Assembly: GCF_009296025.1 (NCBI RefSeq)
Contig: NZ_CP045178.1
Coordinates: 1 to 64,000, forward strand
DNA length: 64,000 nt
Reading direction: 5' to 3'
DNA from: Streptomyces tsukubensis
GTDB taxonomy: Bacteria; Actinomycetota; Actinomycetes; Streptomycetales; Streptomycetaceae
Positions 35,217 through 44,129 of the stretch are shown here, piece by piece. Positions within the stretch are counted from its first letter, which is position 1, and each line of letters begins with the position of its first letter. A program made the translations under genes and the position numbers. The notes under the pieces were generated by a model. That model saw only the letters and a list, made by a program, of their open reading frames with translations, was not told the DNA's origin and made no database searches.

Positions 35217-36263
35217 TCAGCCGCGCACGACCCGTACGCCGGTGGCTCCCATCAGTCCGGCCAGGGGCACCTTCGCCGAGGTCTGGCCGGGATCGACCGT
35301 GAGCCCGTCACGGCGGATCAGGTCGAGCAGCCGTTCGGCGAGGGGCATGACCATGTGCCGCCCCCAACAGCGTTCCCCGACGTGGCCGAAGGGCAGGTAG
35401 CCGGGGTGGGTGTCGGGGTCGGCCGTCGCCCACCGCTCGGGCCTGAAGACGTCCGGGTCCTCCCAGTGGCTCGGGTCCCGGTGACTCAGCAGCGGGAGCA
35501 TGAGCACGTCGTCAGCGAGGCCGATCCGGTCGTCCAGGGCGGTGAACTCCGCGTCGGCGACCCGCAGCAGGTTCCAGGAGACGGGCAGCAGCCGCAGACT
35601 CTCCAGCAGGATGTGCTCGTTCGGGGTGTCGGTGGCGAAGGGTGCTCCCAGCCACAGCGCGTTGGTGACGAGCGCGGAGACGGTGAAGCACACGGGGGCG
35701 GCGGCCCGCCGGTACATGCCCATGGCGTGCCTGCGGCCCTCGTATCCGGTGGCCGAGGACACGAGACCGGCGAGCTCCGACAGAGGGGGCCGACCCGCGG
35801 GCGGTACGGGGAGGGTCGCGCCGGCCGCGATGACGCTCCAGGTGATTTTCGGCGTGAGTTCCAGGGTGCGGTCCACGAGCACGCGCAGCCGGTAGGGGTC
35901 GGCGCCGAAGACCAGGTCGCGAAGATAGCGATGGCCCACCTGTGGCCATTCCCCGGTGAGGTCCACCGGGGTGTCCGTCGGCGTTTTCAGGGCGGTCCGC
36001 ACATCCTGCCCGACGGCGCGCATGACGGCGGAGGCCTCGGGGCGGCCTATTTTCCTCCCCTGAAGCGGTTTGAATGTCGGTCGCTCGAATTCATTCGCGG
36101 GCCGGGCGGCGAGTACCGCGTTCATGAGGTCGGCGCCTGCGATTCCCACGGTGCTTTCGTCCAGCCGGAAAGCTTCGGCGCCCCTGTAACTCCGCAAAAG
36201 GTGTTCGATACGCGGGGCGAACACCGTTTCCCGGCGGAGCCGCTCTGTACCGGTCGTGCTCAT
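35217..36263 (-). CDS. Atropopeptide-modifying cytochrome P450 (tryptorubin type)
   Basis: 348 aa from the ATG at 36263 (GGGAGG upstream), short for a P450. The heme loop is FGHVGERCWGRHMVM with Cys near residue 299. The ExxR motif is in LLESLRLLP, and PERW appears before it as FRPERWATADP. A standard I-helix acid-Thr motif is not evident. It lies right behind the gene for a 26-residue precursor ending AWYIWY, the sequence of tryptorubin A, separated by a stem-loop. In the known tryptorubin pathway one P450 installs all C-C and C-N bridges among the Trp and Tyr side chains. The same role is inferred with high confidence. Confidence 0.9.
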   Translation of the reverse strand: MSTTGTERLRRETVFAPRIEHLLRSYRGAEAFRLDESTVGIAGADLMNAVLAARPANEFERPTFKPLQGRKIGRPEASAVMRAVGQDVRTALKTPTDTPVDLTGEWPQVGHRYLRDLVFGADPYRLRVLVDRTLELTPKITWSVIAAGATLPVPPAGRPPLSELAGLVSSATGYEGRRHAMGMYRRAAAPVCFTVSALVTNALWLGAPFATDTPNEHILLESLRLLPVSWNLLRVADAEFTALDDRIGLADDVLMLPLLSHRDPSHWEDPDVFRPERWATADPDTHPGYLPFGHVGERCWGRHMVMPLAERLLDLIRRDGLTVDPGQTSAKVPLAGLMGATGVRVVRG

Positions 36264-36297
36264 CAGCGCCTCCCAGGGCCCGAAGGATCGAAGTGGC

Positions 36298-36340
36298 GGG
36301 CGGTGGGCCGACGTACTGAAAGCACGTCGGCCCACCGCCC
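36298..36340 (-). terminator. 17-bp perfect stem-loop between precursor and P450 genes
   Basis: GGGCGGTGGGCCGACGT (36298-36314) is exactly complementary to 36324-36340, with a 9-nt loop. It begins 31 nt after the precursor stop and ends 34 nt before the P450 start. In RiPP operons such hairpins act as partial terminators or 3' stabilisers, giving much more precursor than enzyme. Confidence 0.8.
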
Positions 36341-36371
36341 GGTTCACCGGCACGATTCGCCGGTGGCCCCG

Positions 36372-36452
36372 TCAGTACCAGATGTACCAGGCATACGCCT
36401 TGAGGCTTTTTTCGGGCGCGATCTTCTTCTTCAGGGAGCTGAGGAGCTTCAT
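36372..36452 (-). CDS. Atropopeptide (tryptorubin-type) precursor peptide
   Basis: 26 aa, too short for usual gene callers. The ATG at 36452 has GGAGGT six nt upstream, and the stop TGA is at 36374-36372. The leader is MKLLSSLKKKIAPEKSLKAY, with a hydrophobic start and a lysine-rich middle. The C-terminal six residues are Ala-Trp-Tyr-Ile-Trp-Tyr, the peptide sequence of tryptorubin A; tryptorubin B lacks the Ala. The core sits at the extreme C-terminus, so only leader removal is needed after P450 cross-linking. The next gene downstream is a P450 of matching type; a subtilase is encoded upstream on the same strand and could trim the leader. Producer-strain identity is not proven. Confidence 0.95.
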   Translation of the reverse strand: MKLLSSLKKKIAPEKSLKAYAWYIWY

Positions 36453-36769
36453 GGCCGTACCTCCGATGCGAATGAACCGCTGAATCCTTTTCGTGCGCAG
36501 CAGGGGTGCGTGATCTCAACCCCGGCCGCCGAAAGTGAATCCGGAGGCTCCCGCGAGTGTCAACATGACGCAACTCACCGAGAGTTCGGGATTAGGCGGG
36601 GCCGGATTGGTGAATCACGTCGAACCGCCCAAATGCCTCGTTCCTGCGGGCCGGTTGCCCATGGATCAGCCGAGGTACTCCGGTGACCACGGAATACTCC
36701 GGTAAAGCCTGCGTCGACAACACCCCAAGACGTATGGCGGCAGGACACGCCCTTCCGTCGCGGGTGGTT
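36453..36769. other. Upstream region of the precursor gene
   Basis: About 320 bp between the subtilase stop and the precursor start, presumed to carry the precursor promoter. GGAGGT is the ribosome site. ACTCCGGT occurs twice (near 36668 and 36698). No other feature was seen. Confidence 0.4.
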
Positions 36770-37978
36770 TCAGAGTTGGCCGACATACAGGAGCCGGTCG
36801 GGAGAGCCCGCGCCGGGTGAGACGACGGCGCCGGTGGTGGCCCTGTCGGTGAGAAGGCGGGTGATGGTCGCGGGAGTGGCGCCGGGGTCCTGCTCCAGAA
36901 GGAGAGCGGCGCCGCCTGCCGCGTGGGGGCTGGCCATGGAGGTGCCGCTGAGGGAGCGGGAGCCGCCGCCGAGCCCGGCGGAGACGATGTCGACACCCGG
37001 CGCGTACAGCTTCAGACACGGCCCGTAGTTGCTGAAGTCGGCCTGGCGGTCCTGCCGGTCGGTGGCCCCGACGGCCAGAGCCTTCTGCGCGCGGGCGGGA
37101 GAAGCGGTACAGGCGTCCACGGCGTCGTTGCCGGCCGCGACGACGGGGAGGGCCCCGGCGTCCGCGACGGCGTTGGTGGCGGTGTCCAGCGTGGCGGAAG
37201 CCGAATCGCCGATGGAGGCGTTCATGACGGCAGGCCGCTTGAGGTGGGTGGCGATCCAGTCGAGGCCGGCGAGGGTCTGGGCCGTGGTGCCGCTGCCGGT
37301 GCAGTCCAGTACGCGTACGGCGACGAGGGAGACACCCTTGGCCACACCGTAGGTCTTCCCGCCGACCGTTCCCGCGACATGAGTGCCGTGGGAGTGGCAG
37401 TCCTGGCCGTCGCGGCCGTCTCCGATCGCGTCGAATCCCACGGTGGCGCGGCCCTCGAACTCGGCGTGGCCGGTCTCGATCCCGGTGTCCAGGACGTACG
37501 CGGTCACACCACGTCCTGTCCCGGTCACGGCGAAACGGCCGTCGAGGGGGAGGCGGCGCTGGTCGATACGGTCCAGCCCCCAGCTCCCCGCGGCCACCTC
37601 ACTAGCGGCCGTCGGTGTCCTTCCGCGCCCGCCGGCACCGTCCGCCGGTGCGCTGTTGAGGGTGACCCGGCCGTTCTCCTCGATGGCTGATACGGCGGGT
37701 TGAGTGCGGGCCAGTCGCAGCTGGAGTGGGGTGAGGGCGGCGGCGAACCCGTGCAGGGCCGTGCTGTAGGTGAACAGCGGTCTGATGTCCAGTTTCCGCA
37801 TGAGCGCCTTCGGCGCGAACGAGGGCTTGACCGTGACGATGTACTCACCCGCCACCGCCTTCGCCGCGTGCTGCGTGACCACGGCGTCCGGGCCGGGAGC
37901 GGCCACCGCGCCCGATCCGCCCAACATCGGTAGCACCATCAGAAGAACAGACGCCGCCCCGCGCATACTTACCCGCAT
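36770..37978 (-). CDS. Secreted subtilisin-like serine protease (S8)
   Basis: 402 aa. A signal peptide spans about residues 1-27 (VLLMVLPMLGGSGAVAA). An inhibitor I9 propeptide follows (AGEYIVTVKP...LHGFAAALTPLQLRLA). The catalytic triad is Asp164 (YVLDTGIETGH), His197 (CHSHGTHVAGT) and Ser347 (SGTSMASPHAAG), with the oxyanion Asn in PVVAAGNDAV. This is a proteinase K/aqualysin-type exoenzyme. It lies upstream of the atropopeptide precursor on the same strand; a role in leader trimming is possible but unproven, because such proteases are common housekeeping exoenzymes. Confidence 0.92.
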   Translation of the reverse strand: MRVSMRGAASVLLMVLPMLGGSGAVAAPGPDAVVTQHAAKAVAGEYIVTVKPSFAPKALMRKLDIRPLFTYSTALHGFAAALTPLQLRLARTQPAVSAIEENGRVTLNSAPADGAGGRGRTPTAASEVAAGSWGLDRIDQRRLPLDGRFAVTGTGRGVTAYVLDTGIETGHAEFEGRATVGFDAIGDGRDGQDCHSHGTHVAGTVGGKTYGVAKGVSLVAVRVLDCTGSGTTAQTLAGLDWIATHLKRPAVMNASIGDSASATLDTATNAVADAGALPVVAAGNDAVDACTASPARAQKALAVGATDRQDRQADFSNYGPCLKLYAPGVDIVSAGLGGGSRSLSGTSMASPHAAGGAALLLEQDPGATPATITRLLTDRATTGAVVSPGAGSPDRLLYVGQL

Positions 37979-38266
37979 GCAGACTCCATCACAGAAGGGG
38001 AATGAACAACCGGAAGGCGCGGCTCACGACGAACCGCAGCCGTACCCTTCTTTTCGGCGGGCCGACGCCCCGGCTTGAGTGGCGCGGAGCCCGAGCCACG
38101 CCGGGCCTTCCCCTCGCGGTCTGTTGCCGTGCGGGCGGCGACGGTACGTGGGGGTCCTCGCGCCCCCGTGCGATTCCCGCTGAGCCCCGCCCCACGGCAA
38201 CCGATGGCGATGAGCCTTGGGTTGACGAACAGGACCGCACGGGAAAAGATCATCAGGCTCGAAATT

Positions 38267-38278
38267 GACAACGTTGTC
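38267..38278. promoter_or_regulatory. LacI-type operator before the GH92 gene
   Basis: GACAACGTTGTC is a perfect 12-bp palindrome with the central CG typical of LacI-family operators controlling glycosidase genes in Streptomyces. It ends 16 nt before the start codon, so a bound repressor would block transcription or elongation. Confidence 0.7.
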
Positions 38279-38294
38279 GTACGAGAGGATCGCG

Positions 38295-40658
38295 ATGAGA
38301 GCGTTGAGACGCGCGTTCACCGCCTTGTTGGTCGCCACCACCGTGGCCACGGCTTCCGCCGCGTCCGGCGTGGCCAACGCCGCGGAGCGAGGGCCGAAGT
38401 TCGCCCATGACCCCACGACGCTCGTCGACACGTCGATCGGCAACAACGGGGACGGGACCACCTTCCCCGGCGCCGCCGCCCCGTTCGGCATGGTGCAGCT
38501 GAGCCCTGACACGCAGCTGAACAAGTACGCCTCCTACGACTACGCGCAGGACACCATCCTCGGCTTCAGCCACACCCACCTCTCGGGTGTCGGCTGTCAG
38601 ACGATGGGCAACTTCCGGTTCATGCCGACCACCGGTGCGGTCACGTCGTCCGACCCTGCGCGGTACGCTGCGAAGTTCAGCCATGACAACGAGACCCGCG
38701 CGCCCGGTTACTACGGCGTGAAGTTCGACAACGGCATCCGGGCCGAACTCTCGGCGACGCGGCGCACCGGTCAGCACCGCTACACCTACCCCGCCGGGTC
38801 GGGCTCGCAGAACGTCCTCATCGAGACCGGTGAGAGCAACGGCAGCACGTACGCAGGGGACATCAAGGTGGTCGGCGACGACACCGTGGAGGGCTGGCTC
38901 CAAGGCGGCAACTTCTGTGGTGAGACCGGTAAGGAGCGTTACCGGATCTTCTTCAGCGCCACATTCGACCGGAAGTTCTCCCGGTTCGGCACCTGGTCCG
39001 ACGACACCCTCACCCCGAACCAGCGCGAGGCGTCGCGCGGCACCAAGCGTGCGGGCGCCTGGCTGACCTTCGACTCCGCCAAGGGCGACCAGGTCGGTAC
39101 TTCGGTGGGTCTCTCCTACACGTCCGTCGACGGCGCCCGCCTCAACCGCAAGGCCGAGCAGCCGAAGTCGTTCGACAAGGCCCGCGGTTCCGCGCACGAC
39201 GCCTGGAAGGACGAGCTGAACCGCATGCGCGTGGCCGGCGGCACCACCGCCGACCAGCGCACCTACTACAGCGCGCTCTACCACTCGCTGCTGCACCCGT
39301 CGATCGGGTCGGACGTCGACAACCGCTACCGCGGCTTCGACGACAAGGTGCACCGCGCGGACTCCACGTACTACCAGATGTTCTCGCTCTGGGACACCTA
39401 CCGCTCGCAGAACCAGTTGGTGGCCCTGCTCAACCCGGACGAGACGGCCGACATGGCCAAGTCCGTCCTGCACGTCTACCAGGACGGCGGCTGGCTGCCA
39501 CGCTGGGGGCTCGGCAACGGCGAGACCAATGTGATGAGCGGTGACCCCGTCACCCCGTGGATCGTCGACATCTACAACCGGGGACTCCTCGACAAGCGCA
39601 CCTCGCGTCAGCTCTTCGACGCACTGTGGAAGAACGCCAACGAGGTTCCCTCCGATCAGTCCCTCTTCCGCGGCCGTGACGGCAACCCGACCTATCTTGA
39701 GAACGGCTGGGTCGGCTATCAGAACCTGCCCGGTTACACGTACGGCGACAGCCGTCAGGCCGGCTCGGCCACGCTTGAGTACGCGCTCGCCGACTGTGCG
39801 CTGTCCACCATGGCCGACGGCCTCGGCCACCGGGGCAAGGCGTCGACGCTCGCCGCGCGCTGCGACAACTTCGCCAAGCTCTGGGACCCCGGCGTCACCT
39901 CACAGGGCTTCTCGGGTTTCCCCGTGACGAAGAACGCGGACGGCAGCGTCGCCGGCGACCCCGATCCCACCCAGGCGGGCGCGTTCCACGAGGGCACCGC
40001 CTGGCAGTACCAGTGGCTGGCCCAGCAGGACCCGAAGACCCTCTTCGGGCTGATGGGCGGCCGGGCCAGGGCCGAGCAGCGGCTCGACAAGTTCTTCGAC
40101 ATGCCGACCGTTCTCACCGACCCGGCGAAGGCGGCTTCGGAGTCGTGGGTGACCGGCGCGTACGACTACCACAACAATTTCGCCTTCAACCCCAACAACG
40201 AGCCCGACTTCCACACGCCGTGGATGTACGCGTGGACCGGCGCGCCGTGGAAGACCTCAGCCACGCTGCGGGCCATGCGGACACTCTTCACCGATGACGC
40301 GTACGGCATGCCCGGCAATGACGACCTCGGCGCCACCTCCTCGTTGCTGGTCTTCGCCATGGCCGGCGTGTTCGAGGCCCAGCCGGGGGCGGCCGACTAC
40401 CTCGTCACCGCGCCCATGTTCGAGAAGGTCGAGATCAGGCCCGAGCACGGACGGAAGATCAGCGTCGAGGCTCCGGGCGCCAGGGCGTCGAAGCTCCAGT
40501 ACGTGTCCTCCGTGCACACGGGCAAGGGTGAGCTGCGCCAGAGCTGGCTCTCCCACAAGGACCTGCTCCGCTCCGGCACGATCAAGATCAAGCTCTCCGC
40601 CAAGCCGTCGAAGTGGGGCGTCGGCTCCGCCCCGCCCGCCATGGGGGCCCGGAACTGA
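38295..40658 (+). CDS. Secreted GH92 alpha-mannosidase
   Basis: 787 aa from the ATG at 38295 (AGAGGA upstream). The signal peptide is in residues 1-30 (RAFTALLVATTVATASAASG, then ANAAERG). GH92 features: DTSIGNNGDGTTFPGAAAPFGMVQLSPDT, GFSHTHLSGVGC, SLWDTYRSQNQLVALLNPD, GNGETNVMSGDP, YEGTAWQY-like EGTAWQYQW and NEPDFHTPWMYAWTGAPWK. These are Ca2+-dependent exo-mannosidases that release mannose from fungal or host mannans and N-glycans. The LacI-type palindrome just upstream suggests sugar induction. Confidence 0.93.
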   Translation: MRALRRAFTALLVATTVATASAASGVANAAERGPKFAHDPTTLVDTSIGNNGDGTTFPGAAAPFGMVQLSPDTQLNKYASYDYAQDTILGFSHTHLSGVGCQTMGNFRFMPTTGAVTSSDPARYAAKFSHDNETRAPGYYGVKFDNGIRAELSATRRTGQHRYTYPAGSGSQNVLIETGESNGSTYAGDIKVVGDDTVEGWLQGGNFCGETGKERYRIFFSATFDRKFSRFGTWSDDTLTPNQREASRGTKRAGAWLTFDSAKGDQVGTSVGLSYTSVDGARLNRKAEQPKSFDKARGSAHDAWKDELNRMRVAGGTTADQRTYYSALYHSLLHPSIGSDVDNRYRGFDDKVHRADSTYYQMFSLWDTYRSQNQLVALLNPDETADMAKSVLHVYQDGGWLPRWGLGNGETNVMSGDPVTPWIVDIYNRGLLDKRTSRQLFDALWKNANEVPSDQSLFRGRDGNPTYLENGWVGYQNLPGYTYGDSRQAGSATLEYALADCALSTMADGLGHRGKASTLAARCDNFAKLWDPGVTSQGFSGFPVTKNADGSVAGDPDPTQAGAFHEGTAWQYQWLAQQDPKTLFGLMGGRARAEQRLDKFFDMPTVLTDPAKAASESWVTGAYDYHNNFAFNPNNEPDFHTPWMYAWTGAPWKTSATLRAMRTLFTDDAYGMPGNDDLGATSSLLVFAMAGVFEAQPGAADYLVTAPMFEKVEIRPEHGRKISVEAPGARASKLQYVSSVHTGKGELRQSWLSHKDLLRSGTIKIKLSAKPSKWGVGSAPPAMGARN

Positions 40659-40762
40659 GGTTGTGGGGTGCGGCCCTCCGCACCCGCTGACGACGTGTCG
40701 GCACTGTGGCGGCCGGTGCCCAGGCGTCGTCCGCACGCACCATGGAGACGCTGAGACGTGCG

Positions 40763-40799
40763 GGAAGGGGGTGTGGCTGTCTCGGCCACACCCCCTTCC
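40763..40799. terminator. Bidirectional terminator between GH92 and chitinase genes
   Basis: GGAAGGGGGTGTGGC (40763-40777) pairs perfectly with GCCACACCCCCTTCC (40785-40799) across a 7-nt loop, centred between two convergent genes. Confidence 0.85.
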
Positions 40800-40818
40800 A
40801 CTGCTCACTCCGTCCGGT

Positions 40819-42054
40819 TCAGCAGGGGCCGTCGTCCTGCCAGGCACCCCACTCGCCGGTGGTGCCCGGCTTCTCGCCCGTGGTCCACCACTTCGCCTCC
40901 CAGGCGTGGCCGTCCTGGGTCACCCGGTCGCCCTTGACGTAGACCGCCGAGGCGCTCCAGGCGGTCGTCGGGCAGGTGCCGCCGGGGTCGGTGGGCGGAT
41001 CGGTCGGCGGGTCCGTGGGCGGGTCCGTGGGCGGGGTCGCTCCGGCGAACCTCACTGAGAACTTGGCGAAGTCCCAGGCCGACTGGGGCACACTGCTGCA
41101 GGTGCCTGAGGTACGGCCGTTGTTGTCGGGCGGGTCGCACTGCCTGTCACGGTTGAGCGACCAGAAGGTGAAGCGGTCCATGCCGTGCGAGGTGGCGTAG
41201 TCGAGGACGGTCTGGAAGTCGGTCTGGCTGAAGAACTCCCCGGTGTCGCTGCGGCCGTTCATCCCCGAGAAGCCCTCGTGAGCGTAGGCGGTGGCCTCGC
41301 TCCAGCCGAAGGTCGAGCGCAGCACGCCGTTGAAGGCGGTGAGCGCCGCGGTCTGGGCGGCCGCTCCGCTGAAGCCGCCGTCAAAGGGCATGATGGAGAA
41401 GTTGTTGGGCGTGAGGCCCTGTGCCTTGGCCTCGTTGAGCATCTGCTTGCCGAACCAGCCGGTCCCGTCGGCGGTTCCGGCTGTGGTCACTGAGACGTAC
41501 AGCCCCGGGTTCTTCTGCTGGAGGATCTTGGCGGCGCCGATCTCGCGGGCGATCGCTGCCGTGTTCTCGTACTCCGGTTCCTCCAGGTCGAAATCGATCG
41601 CCTTGAGCCCGTACTTGTCGATGACCTGCTGGTACGCGGCGGCCGTGGAGGCGGCGTCGGAGCAGGCCTGGCCGAGTTTGGTTCCGCCGTAGCCGCCGAT
41701 GGAGACGGAGACGTCCCCGCCCTTGGCGCGGATCGCGCTGATGACGGAGCCGACGGCGGTGTCCGAGGAGACGGGCGCCGTCCCGTCCCAGGTCGGGCTG
41801 CATCCGCCGCCATTGGGGGCGAGGATGAAGGCGAGTTGGAAGGCCTTCAGCCCGGAGGCATCCATGATCGCGGTGGCGCTCGGCGGGTCGTTGTCGAGCG
41901 GCATGAGGTACGGGGCGGCCGCGTACCAACGGTTGCTCAGCGCGGCCGTGGAGCTTTCGGCCCCGGACGCGGAGGAGGGAAGGAGTGCGGTGAGCCCGGC
42001 TGCCGCGACGGCCGTGGACGCGGCGGCGCAGAGCAGGGCACGAAGACGTCTCAT
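40819..42054 (-). CDS. Secreted GH18 chitinase with CBM5/12
   Basis: 411 aa from ATG 42054. A signal peptide covers about residues 1-32 (LLCAAASTAVAAAGLTALL). The GH18 catalytic motif is AIDFDLEEPE (Asp154, Asp156, proton donor Glu158). A (TDPP)x4 linker follows at about residues 345-362, then a C-terminal chitin-binding CBM5/12 (WSASAVYVKGDRVTQDGHAWEAKWWT, W..G). The GH18 part resembles ChiC/chitinase-family D proteins with a Cys-rich end (CDPPDNNGRTSGTC). It degrades chitin for N-acetylglucosamine. A DasR-type site lies 66 bp upstream. Confidence 0.93.
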   Translation of the reverse strand: MRRLRALLCAAASTAVAAAGLTALLPSSASGAESSTAALSNRWYAAAPYLMPLDNDPPSATAIMDASGLKAFQLAFILAPNGGGCSPTWDGTAPVSSDTAVGSVISAIRAKGGDVSVSIGGYGGTKLGQACSDAASTAAAYQQVIDKYGLKAIDFDLEEPEYENTAAIAREIGAAKILQQKNPGLYVSVTTAGTADGTGWFGKQMLNEAKAQGLTPNNFSIMPFDGGFSGAAAQTAALTAFNGVLRSTFGWSEATAYAHEGFSGMNGRSDTGEFFSQTDFQTVLDYATSHGMDRFTFWSLNRDRQCDPPDNNGRTSGTCSSVPQSAWDFAKFSVRFAGATPPTDPPTDPPTDPPTDPGGTCPTTAWSASAVYVKGDRVTQDGHAWEAKWWTTGEKPGTTGEWGAWQDDGPC

Positions 42055-42119
42055 GAGGTCTCCCGAGGAGGTGAAGAGGCGCCTCACTTTCGCGCCGTTG
42101 TAGCGCACACGTCAACGGA

Positions 42120-42133
42120 TTGGACTAGACCAA
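42120..42133. promoter_or_regulatory. DasR responsive element (dre) of the chitinase gene
   Basis: TTGGACTAGACCAA reads TTGGTCTAGTCCAA on the gene's strand, close to the known dre consensus ACTGGTCTAGACCACT. It lies 66-79 bp upstream of the chitinase start. DasR represses the chitin system until glucosamine-6-phosphate accumulates. Confidence 0.75.
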
Positions 42134-42152
42134 GACGAACTCTTGACCTGGA

Positions 42153-42958
42153 TCAGGAGGCAGCGTCCGTACCGGGGATCAGGTCTCGCGGAGTGGCTCG
42201 GTGCGGGCAACCCCGGTCGGCCTCGCGGGTCGCCTCTTCGAGCACCGCGTAGTACGCGGCGGGGCGGCGCACGAAGTCCGCCAGGGTGGCGAAGCCTTCG
42301 GGGTCGGGGTCGGCGCCGCGCAGCAGGTCCACCGAGGACTGCGCGAAGCCCCGGGCGAGGTGGTCCTGTCCGGCCGGGGCGATGACACGGTGCAGGGTAC
42401 GTGCGGCGGTGCGTTCCTCGGCCTGCTCCAGGACGTCGGGTGCTCCGCGTCGAGGTGTACAGCGGCCTGGTCGCAGGCTCGGGCGGTGGTGTGCGCGAGT
42501 GCGGTGAGTACCTCTTCCGTCACCTGTCGGCCGAGTCCTGGCAGCCGCCCCGGGGTCCGGGCCGCGGCTTCGCGTACGGCGTCCATCGTGTCCAGTCCCT
42601 CATGCCGGAGTCCGCTGGCGTGCGGCAGGGTTCGGACGGGGAGGCGGTCGAGTGCGGCGCGTACCCGCGCCTCGTGGAGCGGGGTCCAGGCCACCACCAC
42701 GGCCTCGGTGGCGCGGAGGTGGTCCGCACGGACCCGCGCGGCGCTCTCTCGCAGTTGGTTCGCCTGCCGTACGATCGCACGGCTCGCACCGCCGTCCCCC
42801 GGCCGCACTGCCGTCACTCCCCCGGCGCTGAGCCCCGTGAGGGTCACCAGCAGCCCAGGCAGCACCAGGACATCGCCGATGTCGACGAGTGTGCCGACCG
42901 TACCCTCGTCCTGGTCCAGGGAGTACAGGTCACCCTGGTGGGCGCCCTCCGTGAGCAT
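42153..42958 (-). pseudogene. HhH-containing hypothetical protein, frameshifted and 5' disrupted
   Basis: The minus frame from 42958 reads coherent sequence (VRADHLRATEAVVVAWTPLH, TLPHASGLRHEGLDTMDAV, RLPGLGRQVTEEVLTAL), with a helix-hairpin-helix-like segment. Near 42440 it loses sense; the next frame continues DVLEQAEERTAARTLHRVIA and LLRGADPDPEGFATLADFV to a TGA at 42153. One missing base restores the frame. Upstream the same frame stays open to a TAA at about 43135 inside a tandem repeat and reads plausible protein (DALLKAPRYDPDTGHGWDSG), but no start is found, so the 5' end appears lost. The family is not recognised. Confidence 0.6.
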
Positions 42959-43113
42959 CCAGCCGCTGTCCCAGCCGTGGCCGGTGTCCGGGTCGTAGCG
43001 TGGGGCTTTGAGGAGGGCGTCGCGGTCGGGGTCGCACTGGTGGGCGCCCTCGCGGTCACCCGGCCGGGGCAGGCCGATGCCCGCCCCGGCTGCCGCTCGG
43101 GTGTCGCGACCCT

Positions 43114-43163
43114 CGGCGGAAAGGTTGAGCCCTTAGTTCGGCGGAAGGTTGACCCCTTAGCAT
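43114..43163 (+). repeat. Tandem 25-bp repeat, possible IS scar
   Basis: Two copies of a 25-bp unit beginning CGGCGGAAAGGTTGAGCCCT (43114-43138 and 43139-43163, the second with small changes). The motif AAGGTTGACCCCTTAG resembles multi-repeat ends of some IS21-like elements. It interrupts coding-like sequence on the minus strand. The remainder of 42959-43595 holds only broken frames. Confidence 0.55.
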
Positions 43164-43595
43164 GTTCGACCAGGAAGACACCCAGGCTGTCGAGGAGCAC
43201 GGTGCCGCCCTGTTCCGCGAACGGGACCTGGCCGCCGTCGGGGGTCGGCTCGGGGTAGCCCGGCCCGGCCCCCGTCGTGCTCCACCGGGCTGAATCGATA
43301 CTCCGTTGGCCGACCGGGACAGGACCGGCTCCATCGCGACGGATGCGCACGGAGTGCCGGGAGGTGACCAGAGCGCGCCGGACGGGCTCGTGGTGCGCCC
43401 TGACGTCGGTCCGGGCGTCGCCGGCATCCGGGCACCCCTCGCGTCGAGTGCGCCACCCGCGACCGGTGGCGGTCCCAACGGCCGGGCGGGGGCGGGGTCC
43501 TGGCGTGATTCGTCGGACACCGACACCGGAGACGTTTACTGTACGGATACGAGGTGTCACTCACCGCGTGTCCGTGATTTCGAGGAGGACTCCCT

Positions 43596-44129
43596 ATGTC
43601 ATCTTGCGACCCCGGCCACGCTGCCGTCGGGGATGTGGGCGCAGCGCTCATGGTGATGGACTCCCGGCTCAAAGCCGTCTACGACGGGAAGACCGCGACC
43701 GACCCCGAGCAGGAGGCGCTGATCGAGCAGATCACCGCTTCACTGGGTCCCAAGGGAGCCGACGATGTGCTGGACGGTGCGTGCACCCTCATCTTCATGT
43801 ACATGAAATGGCTGCGCGCGGCCTACGAGGACCAGGAGAAGGACGTCATCGAGTATGTGGTGACCAGCCTGGTGGCCTCCATGCGCGTGATGACCAGGAG
43901 CGTTCCCCCTGAGGTCATCCCCACCATGACCGGTCTGGTCGTCGCCGCGGGCACCGGTCTGAGCCCCAATCTCTGGCGCAAGCAGTACGGATACTGGACT
44001 CGGGCCGAGATGACCCCCTTGGAAGTCACCGTCGTCCTGCTGGCTGAGCACATCAACCGCCTCACCGGCGACCGTGACTACGCGACTCGCCTGATCACCG
44101 ACGCGCTGGCCGGTACGGACATCGACTGA
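43596..44129 (+). CDS. Conserved hypothetical helical protein
   Basis: 177 aa. The ATG has GAGGAGG seven nt upstream. It is predominantly helical and soluble (LMVMDSRLKAVYDGKTATDP, DVIEYVVTSLVASMRVMTRS, LEVTVVLLAEHINRLTGDRD). No motif is recognised. A GC-rich codon pattern and good ribosome site support a real gene. Confidence 0.7.
   Translation: MSSCDPGHAAVGDVGAALMVMDSRLKAVYDGKTATDPEQEALIEQITASLGPKGADDVLDGACTLIFMYMKWLRAAYEDQEKDVIEYVVTSLVASMRVMTRSVPPEVIPTMTGLVVAAGTGLSPNLWRKQYGYWTRAEMTPLEVTVVLLAEHINRLTGDRDYATRLITDALAGTDID

Noticed and set aside
38253..39830. 525-aa minus-strand open frame
   Set aside because: Antisense shadow of the GH92 gene; no motif, typical of G/C-rich third positions.
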